Assembly: GCA_037445875.1 (NCBI GenBank)
Contig: JBBIJR010000018.1
Location: 1-49,847, forward strand
DNA length: 49,847 bases
From: JBBIJR01 sp037445875
GTDB taxonomy: Bacteria > CLD3 > SB21
Direction of reading: 5' to 3'
The notes beneath the pieces are model-generated. The model saw only the letters and a list, made by a program, of their open reading frames with translations. It made no database searches and was not told the DNA's origin. Position 1 is the stretch's first letter, and the number at the start of each line of letters is the position of its first letter. Shown in pieces: positions 1 through 8,781 of this stretch. A program made the position numbers and the translations under genes.

Positions 1-428
1 ATGATGAACCACCGCAGCGCACCCATGGAGAGGACCGTCGTGTGCGAATCCAGATCGCTCCGGAGGTCAAGGCGGGAGACGTTGCGGCCATCGTGGCGGA
101 TGTCGGCACGAGGCTCCGCGTCGAGGGTGACGCGTCCGTTGTGGAGCGTCAGAGTGCCGCAGAACCGGGGGGCTTTGGGGGGAAACACGATCGTATTGGC
201 GGTGTCGCTGCCGAACCGGTTGGCGCCCTCCTTCAACCAGAACAACCCGGCCAGATTCAGCCAGCCGGTCTCCTTCTTCAAGTTCGCAATTCGCCGCGCA
301 TGCCAGTCGTCGATCTCCTTGACGTAGGAAGGATCGGTGAGGACCGCGGGCTTCTTCTGTCCGCAATTCTGGACGAGCACCAAAGAAGCGATGGAGGCGA
401 TCGCCAAGAACCTAACCGCATGCTTCAT
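1..428 (-). CDS. DUF1684 domain lipoprotein-like protein, 3' end missing
   Basis: The reading frame opens with ATG at 428 and runs off the left edge after 142 codons, so the C-terminus is missing. The N-terminus (MKHAVRFLAIASIASLVLVQNCG) is a basic, hydrophobic export signal; the Cys after VQN could be a lipid-attachment site, though the lipobox is not canonical. From about residue 40 it carries the DUF1684 signature: a W-x-A-R-R-type helix, then GWLNLAGLFWLKEGANRFGS and a small beta domain beginning FPPKAPRFCGTLTLHNG. The biochemical role of DUF1684 is not established. The gene follows the TonB-C-like gene by 43 bases on the same strand and is probably co-transcribed. The family call rests on the LFWL-x-EG-x-NRFGS motif. 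Confidence 0.75.
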   Translation of the reverse strand, partial: MKHAVRFLAIASIASLVLVQNCGQKKPAVLTDPSYVKEIDDWHARRIANLKKETGWLNLAGLFWLKEGANRFGSDTANTIVFPPKAPRFCGTLTLHNGRVTLDAEPRADIRHDGRNVSRLDLRSDLDSHTTVLSMGALRWFI

Positions 429-471
429 GGATACTCCGTTTCGATCGTTCGTGGTTGCGGAATCCAATGCG

Positions 472-1359
472 TCAATCGGTGATCGTGATCGTCCAGGTCG
501 TCTCGAGCAGTTCCTCTGGAAAGCTCTCCGGAAGCGGGTCCAGGGGAAACGAATTGACAACGGACGCATAGGCCGGAGCCACGAACGACTTGTCGCACGT
601 GTACTCGATCACCCTGGAGTCCAGCAGCTGACCCTGGCGGTTCATCTTCACCCAGACGACCAGTTGACCCAACTTTGCAAACGGATTGAACGCGATGCGC
701 GAGGTGATCCGGTACCATTTGTCGGTCATTTTGTTCTTCCACTTCAGCATGTAGGGCGCAAAATCCCAGCGGTACGTATTCAGTTCATACGTCGGTCCGG
801 TCAGCGTTCGGGGAACTTCCTCCGTCGATCCCGTGATCAGTTCTTTGAAGGATTTTCCCGTGGGGTTCTTGAGGAACGGAAACACCGGCTGGTTGGTCGT
901 GAAACGGTCCTCTTCGACGGGTGATTCCGATGTTCCCGTTGCGCTTTCCTCCCTCTTGATGCTCGGCGTTTCTATTCCGGGTCCGATCGTGCGGCCGGCC
1001 ATGATGTCTTTGGGTATGTCCTTGAGTTTGGATTCCGAGTCATCCGTGGACAGAATATCGGCGTCCCTGGGGCGGAGGCGGTTGGCAAGCGGGTTTTCGA
1101 TCAACTCGATGGCTTTTTTCACTTCCTCGTCCTGCGGCAGCTGCAGCGCCACGAGTTTTTCCGTCCGGCGGATACGCTCCTCAATCTGCTCGTGACGCAG
1201 GAAAACGATCAGCGCCCCGACGAGCAGCAGGTTGACGACCACGGACAGCAGTACGGCCAGCGAAAGACTTTGCTGTTCATCCGTCAAACGCGGGACGGTC
1301 AGCACCAACAGCAGGCCGCCCATTCGGATTCGTACTCTCACGCACACGCCTTTGCGCAT
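472..1359 (-). CDS. single-span membrane protein with TonB-C-like domain
   Basis: A protein of 295 residues with one membrane segment (about residues 30-52, AVLLSVVVNLLLVGALIVFL) after a basic N-terminus, then a low-complexity periplasmic linker (60-190) rich in Glu, Ser, Thr and Pro. The C-terminal 80 residues (LGQLVVWVKMNRQGQLLDSR ... SFPLDPLPESF ... TWTITI) follow the TonB C-terminal pattern: a beta strand, 'NRQG', 'PL-x-PLP-x-F', and a final strand. It may be an energy-transducer-like or periplasmic binding protein; no ExbB/ExbD genes are nearby, so a TonB function is only a suggestion. A second in-frame ATG at 1323 is an alternative start. A candidate promoter (1368-1395) lies immediately upstream, so the 1359 start would give an almost leaderless message. 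Confidence 0.6.
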   Translation of the reverse strand: MRKGVCVRVRIRMGGLLLVLTVPRLTDEQQSLSLAVLLSVVVNLLLVGALIVFLRHEQIEERIRRTEKLVALQLPQDEEVKKAIELIENPLANRLRPRDADILSTDDSESKLKDIPKDIMAGRTIGPGIETPSIKREESATGTSESPVEEDRFTTNQPVFPFLKNPTGKSFKELITGSTEEVPRTLTGPTYELNTYRWDFAPYMLKWKNKMTDKWYRITSRIAFNPFAKLGQLVVWVKMNRQGQLLDSRVIEYTCDKSFVAPAYASVVNSFPLDPLPESFPEELLETTWTITITD

Positions 1360-1367
1360 CGATTCCG

Positions 1368-1395
1368 CAACTTACTACATCCGGGCGAAATCCAA
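1368..1395 (-). promoter_or_regulatory. candidate FCB-type promoter for the TonB-C-like gene
   Basis: On the minus strand this reads TTG-N18-TAAGTTG. The -7 element matches the TAnnTTG seen at other promoters in this window; the spacer is two bases shorter than the usual 20. It would start transcripts near 1361. Confidence 0.4.
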
Positions 1396-1409
1396 AAGAC
1401 CATTTGTCC

Positions 1410-3077
1410 TCACTTTGCTCGATGGACCACACGGCCGTGCACGATGGTCATCACTACGCGCGTTTGCAGGATTTCGTGTGGACCGGCCGTCGTGATGTCC
1501 TTCGATAAAACCACCAGGTCGGCGAGTTTGTCCGGCTCGATCGAGCCTTTCAGGTTTTCCTCGAATGCGGCGTAGGCGGCGTTGATCGTGAATCCGCGGA
1601 GCGCCTCCATGATCGTCCAATGCTCCGAGGCGTACCAGCCACCCTGCGGAAAGCCGTTATGGTCCTGACGGGTGACGGCGGCGTAGATTCCCCAGAGAGG
1701 ATTGGGCGATTCGACCGGAGCGTCGGAGCCGAAGGCGATGTGCGCGCCGGTTTTCATCAGGGTCCGCCAGGCGTACGCACCGCGCACGCGCGCGGGTCCG
1801 AGGCGATCCTCGGCCCAGTACATGTCGGAGGTGCAGTGAGTCGGCTGCATCGAGGGGATCACGCCGAGACGGGGGAATCGGGGAATGTCGGGCGGCGAAA
1901 GCACCTGAGCGTGCTCGATCCGGAACCTGACCGAGTCGCCCTTGACCCCGTGCTGCTGGAAGGCCTGTTCATACACGTCGAGAACGGTTCGATTGCCCCG
2001 GTCGCCGATCGCATGGATACCCAGCTGAAAGCCGCTGCGCAGGGCATCGCCGGCGATCCGTTGCAGGTACTCACGGCTGTTGAGGGCCAGGCCCGTATGG
2101 CCGGGTGCGTCGGAGTAAGGCTCCAGGAGCATCGCACCGCGTGAACCCAGCGCGCCGTCGGCGTACAGTTTGACCGCGCGGACGGTCAGGAAATGGTTGA
2201 AGAGACCGATCTCCGGTCCGCGGTCGAAGTACGAGCGCAAGAGGTCTTGCGTATCGCTCAGCATGGCGTACACGCGCAACTGCAACCGCCCGGCACCGGC
2301 GAAACGTTTGTAGAGTTCGAGCGCCGTACGGTCGACGCCCGCATCGTGTACCGTGGTCAGTCCGTACTCGACGCACGTCTGCAGCGCCATGGTCAGCGCC
2401 ACGCTGTCCTCTTCCATCGTCGGGACGGGCAGGAACGGTGTGATCAGGTCGATTGCGTTATCCACCAGGACGCCCGTAGGATGGCCCGTCGCGTCGCGCA
2501 GGATCTTTCCGCCGGGCGGGTCCGAAGTCGAACGGGTGATGCCGGCGCGTTTCATCACGTTCTCATTGACGAGGACGGCGTGGCCGTCCACTCGGGACAG
2601 ATAGACGTAGTGCTCCCGCGTGGCCGCGGAAAGCAGATGGTGAGAGGGGAACGACTTCGTCGGCCAATCGTTCTGGTCCCATCCACGGCCCTTGATCCAT
2701 GAACCTTTCGGGGTAAAACGGGCCCGGTCCGCAACCAGCCGGACGACCGATTCGAAGTCTGCGGTCCCGCTCAGGTCGAGCTGTTGCAGCGACCTGCCCA
2801 GCCCGAGCAAATGCATGTGCGCATCGATCAGTCCGGGAAGGACGAGCGCTCCCTGCAGGTCTTCGGTCTTGCCCGCGACGTAAGCCGAGCGAATCCGTTC
2901 GTTCGTTCCCACGGAAACAATCCGTCCGTCCCGGATCGCCACGGCTTCGGCAACGGGCTGCTCGTCATTCATCGTAACGACCTTGCCGTTCACCAGCATC
3001 AGATCGGCGGTTTCCTTGAATCCGCAGGCGGTCAGCAGCACGGCGCTCGCTGCCAACCCTGCCATCGTTCGAATCAT
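1410..3077 (-). CDS. amidohydrolase family lipoprotein (YtcJ-like)
   Basis: A 555-residue amidohydrolase of the Amidohydro_3/YtcJ type. The N-terminus has a lipoprotein signal with lipobox LLTAC (Cys18). The composite beta domain follows (LMLVNGKVVTMNDEQPVAEA ... AVAIRDGRIVSVG), then the metal-binding strand PGLIDAHMHLLGLG with the HxH pair. Later motifs GIHAIGDRGNRTVLD, RIEHAQVLSP and FGSDAPVESPNPLWGIYAAV supply the other metal ligands and the catalytic Asp, and SIEPDKLADLVVLSKD closes the beta domain. It should hydrolyse a C-N bond in an unidentified substrate, probably in the envelope. It lies 15 bases after the CPA1 antiporter on the same strand and is the last gene of the ion-transport operon. 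The link to ion homeostasis is positional only. Confidence 0.88.
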   Translation of the reverse strand: MIRTMAGLAASAVLLTACGFKETADLMLVNGKVVTMNDEQPVAEAVAIRDGRIVSVGTNERIRSAYVAGKTEDLQGALVLPGLIDAHMHLLGLGRSLQQLDLSGTADFESVVRLVADRARFTPKGSWIKGRGWDQNDWPTKSFPSHHLLSAATREHYVYLSRVDGHAVLVNENVMKRAGITRSTSDPPGGKILRDATGHPTGVLVDNAIDLITPFLPVPTMEEDSVALTMALQTCVEYGLTTVHDAGVDRTALELYKRFAGAGRLQLRVYAMLSDTQDLLRSYFDRGPEIGLFNHFLTVRAVKLYADGALGSRGAMLLEPYSDAPGHTGLALNSREYLQRIAGDALRSGFQLGIHAIGDRGNRTVLDVYEQAFQQHGVKGDSVRFRIEHAQVLSPPDIPRFPRLGVIPSMQPTHCTSDMYWAEDRLGPARVRGAYAWRTLMKTGAHIAFGSDAPVESPNPLWGIYAAVTRQDHNGFPQGGWYASEHWTIMEALRGFTINAAYAAFEENLKGSIEPDKLADLVVLSKDITTAGPHEILQTRVVMTIVHGRVVHRAK

Positions 3078-3092
3078 AGGGCGGCTCTCCGG

Positions 3093-4685
3093 TTAGGTGG
3101 CATCGTCCTCTCTCAGCCAGGACAACGTCGCGATCTGTTTGTCGAACACTTCTATCAACTGGGACGCGGCGTCCTCGCTGATTACATGCTCCAGGCGGGC
3201 ATTGAGGATCACGCTCCGCTGCAGCATGAGCATCTGGCGGTACACCGTCTGCAGGTGCGACTCCGCGAGGGCCGGGTCCGCAGACTGCAGTTTCTGAAGA
3301 CTCTTCTCCGTGTTCTGGATGATGAACTCGTACTGCTCCTTCAGGTCGCTGTAGACGGCGGACGTGATCATGCCCTTCCGGTAATCGCCTTCGAGTGCCG
3401 CCAGCGCGGCCCGGGCCGACATCATCATGCCCTGGCGCTTGTCGAACTCGATCTGACCGGTCGAGATCGTCTGCAGGTTGAGCAGCCGAAGGATGGGTCT
3501 CAGCGTCGTGCCCTGAACGATCAGGGAGAAAAATACCACACCGAACGTCAGGATGATCAGGTAATCCCGGTAGATCAGCGTGGCGGGGAGGCTGACGGCC
3601 AGCGCCATGGACAACGATCCCTTCAGATTGCCCAGCACCAGCACGTGCTGCCAGCGGAGCGGAATCTCCGGCGTTTCCGTTCGCCTGCGTCCACGAATCC
3701 GATTGACCAGCTGGCTGAAGGGATAGATGAACGCGATCCGGCCCAGGTTCACCGCGAGGACCGAAACGAGGATGGGCACCACGTTATCCATCAGTAATTC
3801 GAAATTCAACTGCAGGCCTATGACGAGGAAAACGACCGAATTGAGCGTAAAGGCGGTGAAGTTCCAAAACGAAGTTAGCGCGATGTGCGTCGTTGCCGAA
3901 AGTTCCATGCGCTTGCCGAAGTTGCCGATCATCAGAGACGCCGCCACGACCGCGATGATGGCGGACACGCCGATGCTCTCGCCGAGCACGAATACGCCGT
4001 AGATGGCAACCACCGTGAGCAGGATCTCGATCAGGTGGTCGCGAAGCCGCTTCATGACCAGCCCCGCCGCGTAGCCGGCGGCCAGCCCCAGTCCCAGTCC
4101 TCCGGCGTACGACACGATCAGGTTCATGCTGAACCGGAAATACTGGATCTCTTCGGGGCGGTACTGTTCTGCGAGGATGAGCGAGAGGATCAGCTTGAAC
4201 AGAATGATCGCCGTGCCGTCGTTGAAGAGGCTCTCGCCCTCGACCAGCGTGCTCAGTTTGGCCGGCGGACGGAGTTCCTTGAATACGCTGAGGATGGAGA
4301 TGGTGTCGGTTGGTACGATCAGGGAGGCAAACAGCAGTGACGACATCCACGGGATGCCGACGAGGTAGTGAACGACGAGGCCCACAACGGCGATCGAAAC
4401 GATCGTGCCGGGGACGGCCAGCGAAAAAATGACCGGCCAGTGTTCCTTCAGATTGCTGATACTCGACGCGAAGGCCGAGTCGAACAGCAGGGCCGGCAGG
4501 ACGACGTAGATGATCAGGTCCGGATCGATGGAGATGGACGGGAACAGCCTCCAGTAGCCCAACACCAATCCTGCGAGAACGAGTCCGATGCTGTACGGCA
4601 GCTTGATGCGTCGGACCGCCACGGACACCACGACCGCAATGAGCAGAAGCAGGAGGACGGATATGAGCGCGTCGTGAGGCTGCAT
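3093..4685 (-). CDS. CPA1-family Na+/H+ antiporter
   Basis: A 530-residue monovalent cation:proton antiporter (NhaP/CPA1, Na_H_Exchanger fold). Around a dozen hydrophobic segments fill residues 1-400. Characteristic motifs are LPYSIGLVLAGLVLGYW, SLIVPTDTISIL, and the ion-binding EGESLFNDGTAIILF with its Asn-Asp pair. The cytoplasmic C-terminal 130 residues are helical (MMSARAALAALEGDYRKGMI onwards), as in CPA1 members with regulatory tails. It exchanges Na+ or another alkali cation for H+ across the inner membrane. The gene is fourth in an operon with a CPA2 antiporter, a K+ channel and a cyclic-nucleotide-binding protein, which points to coordinated control of K+, Na+ and pH. Ion selectivity cannot be read from sequence. 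Confidence 0.92.
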   Translation of the reverse strand: MQPHDALISVLLLLLIAVVVSVAVRRIKLPYSIGLVLAGLVLGYWRLFPSISIDPDLIIYVVLPALLFDSAFASSISNLKEHWPVIFSLAVPGTIVSIAVVGLVVHYLVGIPWMSSLLFASLIVPTDTISILSVFKELRPPAKLSTLVEGESLFNDGTAIILFKLILSLILAEQYRPEEIQYFRFSMNLIVSYAGGLGLGLAAGYAAGLVMKRLRDHLIEILLTVVAIYGVFVLGESIGVSAIIAVVAASLMIGNFGKRMELSATTHIALTSFWNFTAFTLNSVVFLVIGLQLNFELLMDNVVPILVSVLAVNLGRIAFIYPFSQLVNRIRGRRRTETPEIPLRWQHVLVLGNLKGSLSMALAVSLPATLIYRDYLIILTFGVVFFSLIVQGTTLRPILRLLNLQTISTGQIEFDKRQGMMMSARAALAALEGDYRKGMITSAVYSDLKEQYEFIIQNTEKSLQKLQSADPALAESHLQTVYRQMLMLQRSVILNARLEHVISEDAASQLIEVFDKQIATLSWLREDDAT

Positions 4686-4749
4686 GGAACCGTTCAGGAA
4701 ATGAGTGTTTGGCTACGATCTGCGTATCGCCGCATCGAGAGGAACTCTT

Positions 4750-4779
4750 CCGCCGGCGGACCGGACGCGCCGACGGCGG
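4750..4779. repeat. GC-rich inverted repeat between two operon genes
   Basis: CCGCCG at 4750-4755 pairs with CGGCGG at 4774-4779 in the roughly 100-base gap between the cyclic-nucleotide-binding gene and the CPA1 gene. This is the largest gap in the operon. No T-run follows on the minus strand, so the hairpin might act as an mRNA processing or stability element, or be chance in GC-rich DNA. Confidence 0.3.
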
Positions 4780-4785
4780 CAGTGT

Positions 4786-5292
4786 TCATTTTTCGACGGC
4801 GAGTACGAAGGCCGTCGTGAGCTTGAGGATGTCCTTGTTGGCCTTCTTGAGGCGGTCGCTGACGATGCGGGCGAGGTTGCGGAAGACCATGCATCCGATT
4901 TCGGAGTCCCTGTCGATCAGTTGAGCAAAGTCGTCCCGGCGGATGATAGCCACCCTGCAATCCGTGACGGAGGTGACCGTGGCCGACCGTTCGCTTTTCT
5001 CTTCAAACAGCGCCATTTCTCCGAAACAGGCAAAGAATTTCGAACTCAGCCGGATGAGCGACTTGTCCTTGGCCGACGTCTCGTACTCCTCCAGTTTGAT
5101 CATCATCTGCTTGGATATCTCCACGTCTCCCCCGAGCAGGAGGAACATCTCTTCACCCCGGTCCCCGTCCCGTATGATGACGCTGCCTCGTGGATAATCA
5201 ACGACCTTCATGATCGCAATCAATGCGTTGAGTTTGGCATCCGACAAGCCGGCAAAGAGCGGGAACTTCTTAATGAACTCGGTGTCCAGCAT
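4786..5292 (-). CDS. stand-alone cyclic nucleotide-binding domain protein
   Basis: A 168-residue protein that is essentially one Crp-type cNMP-binding domain: FPLFAGLSDAKLNALI, YPRGSVIIRDGDRGEEMFLL, and the phosphate-binding cassette FGEMALFEEKSERSATVTS, where the ligand-contacting Glu and Arg are kept. No helix-turn-helix follows; the C-terminal 40 residues are one amphipathic helix, so it is unlikely to be a transcription factor. It begins 11 bases after the K+ channel gene and precedes the CPA1 antiporter. A plausible role is to sense cAMP, or another cyclic nucleotide, and modulate the neighbouring channel or antiporters. That role is inferred from position only. Confidence 0.85.
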   Translation of the reverse strand: MLDTEFIKKFPLFAGLSDAKLNALIAIMKVVDYPRGSVIIRDGDRGEEMFLLLGGDVEISKQMMIKLEEYETSAKDKSLIRLSSKFFACFGEMALFEEKSERSATVTSVTDCRVAIIRRDDFAQLIDRDSEIGCMVFRNLARIVSDRLKKANKDILKLTTAFVLAVEK

Positions 5293-5303
5293 ACAGGTCC
5301 TGA

Positions 5304-6527
5304 TTAGGATTTATTGGCGATTACGATGGCCACGTTGTTTTTTTCGATGGTATAGTCCGTATCCGGATTGAGATCGATGGCCAGCCGTTCTTCTTCGGCG
5401 AACTTCTTCCCAGATTCCTGGAGCTTCTGGCGGATGAAGCGGTCCAGGTACGAGTTATCGTCAGACAGCAGGTCGTCCAGGGCCATGGCCTTGGACTCCC
5501 GGGCAATACCGATGAGAATGGCATTGTGCTCCTTCTTCATGAATTCGCTCAGTTGGCCGAAGTTCCTACCCACGAATTCGTCCGGTATCTCGGTCCGGAC
5601 GATCTCATTGCCGAAACGGTAGGACAGCAGTTCATCCACCACGCGAGGCACACCGGGGTGGGTCACGTGCATGGCGAGGAGGAAGCCGCTGTACTTGTCG
5701 CTGATGACCACATCGTCCGCATTCGCGCGGCGAAGGTGCTGGGCGCTGTCCGGATTGAGAATGTGAGCGTACACGCGGATCTTCGGGTTCATGTTCTTGA
5801 TGGTCAGCGTCGTGATGATCGTCTTCTCATCCGCTTTGTTGGCTGTCCCTTCGTTGGTATCGGCCACGATGATTACGCATTCGGCGCCCCGCACGCTGGC
5901 GCGGTCCAGGATGGCATCGTTGGCAAAGTCACCGGCCACAAAGCTGATCTCCGCCTGTGGGTGCCGCTGGATGATCTCTCCGATCGGGGACGGATCGCAG
6001 GAATTGACCAGAACGATCGAAGGGAAGTCCTGCTCCGCTTCGAGCGCCGAGATGATATTCTCAACGTTGAAGTTCCAGCCGCAGATGATAATGTGGTTCT
6101 TGAGCTTGACGGGTTCCAATCCTTGGCCCTTTCGGATTCGTTGTTCGACAAACGTGGATGAAATAGTGGCCGTCAGCACAGAGATGATGGCGACACCCGC
6201 GATCATGACGCCGACGGCGACGAAACGGCCCATCGTGGTGACGGGGAAGTAGTCCCCGTAACCCACCGTAAAGATCGTGACGAATGCCCACCAGATGCCG
6301 TGGGCCCAGTCCTGGATGATGTTGAACGACGTGTTGTTCGGGTTGCGCTCGGTCAGCCACATGGCAAAACCGCTCACGTGAACCATGAGGATCAGGCCGC
6401 CCCACAACTGGACGTACGGGTTGTTGATGATTTCGAAAGACCAGCGTTTGAACCGCTTCTGCCAGTTGCGCTTCCTGGCCTTCCTCCACTGCGCGCTCAA
6501 TTCAATTGATGATCTCCTCCCTTGCAC
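5304..6527 (-). CDS. potassium channel with RCK/TrkA-N domain
   Basis: A 407-residue two-helix K+ channel. After a basic N-terminus come a first membrane helix (about 41-57), a pore helix and the selectivity filter TVGYGD (87-92), then a second membrane helix (102-122). A cytoplasmic RCK N-domain begins near 143 (HIIICGWNFNVENIISALE) and continues through a Rossmann-like repeat (AEISFVAGDFANDAILDRAS, VIIVADTNEG) into a TrkA-C-like region. It conducts K+ gated by ligand binding to the RCK ring. The first in-frame start is GTG at 6527, overlapping the antiporter's last codons by 26 bases; a TTG at 6500, downstream of a GGAGGA, is an alternative. Start uncertain, function confident. Confidence 0.9.
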   Translation of the reverse strand: MQGRRSSIELSAQWRKARKRNWQKRFKRWSFEIINNPYVQLWGGLILMVHVSGFAMWLTERNPNNTSFNIIQDWAHGIWWAFVTIFTVGYGDYFPVTTMGRFVAVGVMIAGVAIISVLTATISSTFVEQRIRKGQGLEPVKLKNHIIICGWNFNVENIISALEAEQDFPSIVLVNSCDPSPIGEIIQRHPQAEISFVAGDFANDAILDRASVRGAECVIIVADTNEGTANKADEKTIITTLTIKNMNPKIRVYAHILNPDSAQHLRRANADDVVISDKYSGFLLAMHVTHPGVPRVVDELLSYRFGNEIVRTEIPDEFVGRNFGQLSEFMKKEHNAILIGIARESKAMALDDLLSDDNSYLDRFIRQKLQESGKKFAEEERLAIDLNPDTDYTIEKNNVAIVIANKS

Positions 6528-8364
6528 TCAAACGGGCTATGTGTTCCTGTTTCAGCCGCTCCACTGCTTCGCTGTTTTCCGACAGGAGGTCCTTGAGAAT
6601 GGGGATCAGATGTTCGGCGGCGAGGGCGCGTGGCAGGAACACGTAATCAGCGCCTTCCGCGTACATCCTCAGCGCACGGGCCGGACTCTCGGCCGTGACA
6701 ACGATCTTTGCGTGCGGGCAAATGTTCTGGATCTGCCGGATCATGCGCAAGTTGTCCGTTCCTACGAGCACCGTGTCAGGGATCGTGGAGACCACGACTT
6801 TGGCGTCGTGGATGCCGGCGTGATGAAGCGTATCCATATGGCTGATGTCGCCATAGATCGCCCGGATGCCCATGCTGTTCAGCTTCTGGTGCACGTTGGG
6901 GTTGAAATCGACGACGACGATTTGTTCCTTCAAATGGTCGGTCCTGTCGGTATCCTGCCCGCCTGTCTCCTCGATCTCGCGGATGAGGGAACTTGCAATG
7001 CGGAAAAAACCGAGTACGGCGATGTCCTTGCCGCCGGGGGTTTCCGTCCGTTCCACTCCGGAGCCGATATCTTTGAATCCGAGCTTTTCGAGAAGGGAGG
7101 CGAGCGCCTTCTGAATGGGATGACTGTACTTGATCAGGTACGGGGCGGCAATCGACGTGATCACAAACGTGAAAATGATGAGCGACAGAAGATCGCTGCT
7201 GATGTGGCCCGCCGAAAGACCCAGGGCTGCAATAACCAACGAAAACTCACTGAGATTGGCCAGGTTGATCGAGGTGAGGAGACTCACGCGATGGCCATTC
7301 TTGAGTGTGTAGAGCAGCGGGTAAATGGTCACAAACCTCGACAGAACAAGGAACAGGGCAGCGACGGCGGCGAGGCCCAGTACCGACGGATTGTTGAGCG
7401 GATTGGGAATCTGCATACCCAGAGCAACGAAGAACAGCGTCACGAAAAAGTCGCGAATGCTGACCACTTTCGCGATCACGTCGAGATTGTACGGAAACGT
7501 AGAGATCGCGATCCCCGCGATCAGCGCACCCATCTCTTTGGACAGGCCGAAGTATCCGGCAACGGCACACACAAAGAAGCACCACCCCAGCGAGGCCACG
7601 AGGATCAGTTCCGGCACCTTGGCAATGGACTTGAACAGCTTCGGAAGCAAGTATCGGCTGATGAGCATGCTGAATCCGACGAGCATCCCTCCCTTGGCGA
7701 ACGACCAAAGGATCTGGCCAATCGCGGGGTCGGCCAGATTGGGCTGAACGCCGAGCACCACGATGGCCCAGATATCCTGAAAAACGAGTATGCCGAGCGT
7801 GATGCGCCCGGCCAGCGTGTCCAGTTCGAACTTAGCGTAAAGGAGTTTGACGACGATCGCTGTGCTCGAGAGCGCACAACAGACGGCGAGATAAACGAGG
7901 TCATACTTGCCGTCCCCGACGGAATAACCCAGCAGGAAGAAGAAGCCTATACCCAGGGCCGCACACAGAACGAACTGCAGCACGCCGGAGAGGATCAGCG
8001 TCCGACCGGATTCTCTCAACTTCTTCATGTCGATTTCGAGACCGATCATGAACAACAACAAGATCAGGCCGATCTCGGCGATGACGGAAATGTCTTCCTG
8101 GCTGGAAACGAGGCCGAAGCCCATCTGCGGGCCGATCACGACACCCGCGGCAATGTACGCAAGAAGCAACGGCTGTTTCGAGAAATGGCCGACAAAGGCC
8201 ATGACGGTGGCCGCCAGTATGCTGATGCCGATACTCGAGATCAGGTTGTGTTCCTGACCCCCGCCGCCTGCCCATAGCGAGGCAGGAATCGTCAGCGGGA
8301 TCACGAAGGCAACCAGCGTGAGGGAAACAAAGCGCGGAAATTTCGCAGCGCTTTGGAACGACAT
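6502..8364 (-). CDS. CPA2-family K+/H+ antiporter (Kef-type) with TrkA-N domain
   Basis: A 620-residue cation:proton antiporter of the Kef/CPA2 family. A hydrophobic N-terminal region (about 1-415) has motifs such as LLLAYIAAGVVIGPQMGFGL and LLLFMIGLEIDMKKL, typical of KefB/KefC. A TrkA-N/RCK domain lies near 450-590 (AVLGFFRIASSLI, QIVVVDFNPNVHQ, AIYGDISHMDTLHHAGIHDA). The start at 8364 is chosen because AGGAG precedes it by a standard spacing; an in-frame ATG at 8427 lies within the promoter. It is the first gene of the operon and is overlapped by the K+ channel gene. It probably drives K+ efflux or pH adjustment; the ligand of the RCK domain is unknown. Confidence 0.92.
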   Translation of the reverse strand: MSFQSAAKFPRFVSLTLVAFVIPLTIPASLWAGGGGQEHNLISSIGISILAATVMAFVGHFSKQPLLLAYIAAGVVIGPQMGFGLVSSQEDISVIAEIGLILLLFMIGLEIDMKKLRESGRTLILSGVLQFVLCAALGIGFFFLLGYSVGDGKYDLVYLAVCCALSSTAIVVKLLYAKFELDTLAGRITLGILVFQDIWAIVVLGVQPNLADPAIGQILWSFAKGGMLVGFSMLISRYLLPKLFKSIAKVPELILVASLGWCFFVCAVAGYFGLSKEMGALIAGIAISTFPYNLDVIAKVVSIRDFFVTLFFVALGMQIPNPLNNPSVLGLAAVAALFLVLSRFVTIYPLLYTLKNGHRVSLLTSINLANLSEFSLVIAALGLSAGHISSDLLSLIIFTFVITSIAAPYLIKYSHPIQKALASLLEKLGFKDIGSGVERTETPGGKDIAVLGFFRIASSLIREIEETGGQDTDRTDHLKEQIVVVDFNPNVHQKLNSMGIRAIYGDISHMDTLHHAGIHDAKVVVSTIPDTVLVGTDNLRMIRQIQNICPHAKIVVTAESPARALRMYAEGADYVFLPRALAAEHLIPILKDLLSENSEAVERLKQEHIARLSAREEIIN

Positions 8365-8402
8365 CGGGGTCTCCTGTTGAATGGCGAGGATGGCGTCGTT
8401 TC

Positions 8403-8432
8403 CAACATAACCACAATAACGATTCATATCAA
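8403..8432 (-). promoter_or_regulatory. promoter of the ion-transport operon
   Basis: Minus strand TTG-N20-TATGTTG. The -7 element ends at 8403, giving a start site near 8396 and a leader of about 32 bases that contains the AGGAG ribosome-binding site of the antiporter gene. It is one of seven exact TTG-N20-TAnnTTG matches in the window. Confidence 0.65.
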
Positions 8433-8542
8433 CGAAAAATATTGTTCCTCGCTACCCAAAGAAGCGGAAAAACGTTGCGGGTGGCCAAACGACGGTGCTT
8501 CGTACAGGTGTACGCATATGCGGCAACCTCGAGGAAAAGCTC

Positions 8543-8572
8543 TTGAATAATGAGGGGGCCGGCGATATATTC
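8543..8572 (+). promoter_or_regulatory. candidate promoter of tRNA-Arg
   Basis: TTG-N20-TATATTC on the plus strand, 46 bases upstream of the mature tRNA. The spacer is exactly 20 and the -7 element differs from TAnnTTG only in its last base. Confidence 0.55.
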
Positions 8573-8618
8573 TCCGCGTCACGGCAACAGGGTTCGTCGA
8601 ATTCCTAAGCCGTGTCAT

Positions 8619-8692
8619 GGGCCCGTAGCTCAGGTGGACAGAGCATCTGCCTTCTAAGCAGAATGTCACAGGTTCGAGTCCTGTCGGGCCTA
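8619..8692 (+). tRNA. tRNA-Arg (anticodon UCU)
   Basis: A full cloverleaf can be drawn by hand. The acceptor arm GGGCCCG pairs with CGGGCCT (8685-8691, one G-U) and the discriminator is A8692. The D arm is GCTC/GAGC, the anticodon stem TCTGC/GCAGA encloses loop CTTCTAA with anticodon TCT, and the T arm ACAGG-TTCGAGT-CCTGT is standard. No CCA is encoded. It reads AGA codons. Confidence 0.95.
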
Positions 8693-8723
8693 CGATTTAG
8701 TGTTGGGTGATGAACACAGGTTC

Positions 8724-8738
8724 TGCGCCAGAGGCGCA
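8724..8738. repeat. short perfect hairpin downstream of tRNA-Arg
   Basis: TGCGCC-AGA-GGCGCA is a 6-bp stem with a three-base loop, 32 bases after the tRNA. It could protect or process the tRNA precursor 3' end. There is no T-run, so it is not a terminator by itself. Confidence 0.35.
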
Positions 8739-8781
8739 TCTTAGCCAGTGGTCGACGCCTCCTGCGAAGCCCTGCCGAGCC

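Noticed and set aside
6385..8277. A 630-codon plus-strand frame opposite the CPA2 antiporter
   Set aside because: It is antisense to a well-defined membrane protein gene, and its product is rich in Asp, His, Arg and Gln without hydrophobic segments or motifs.
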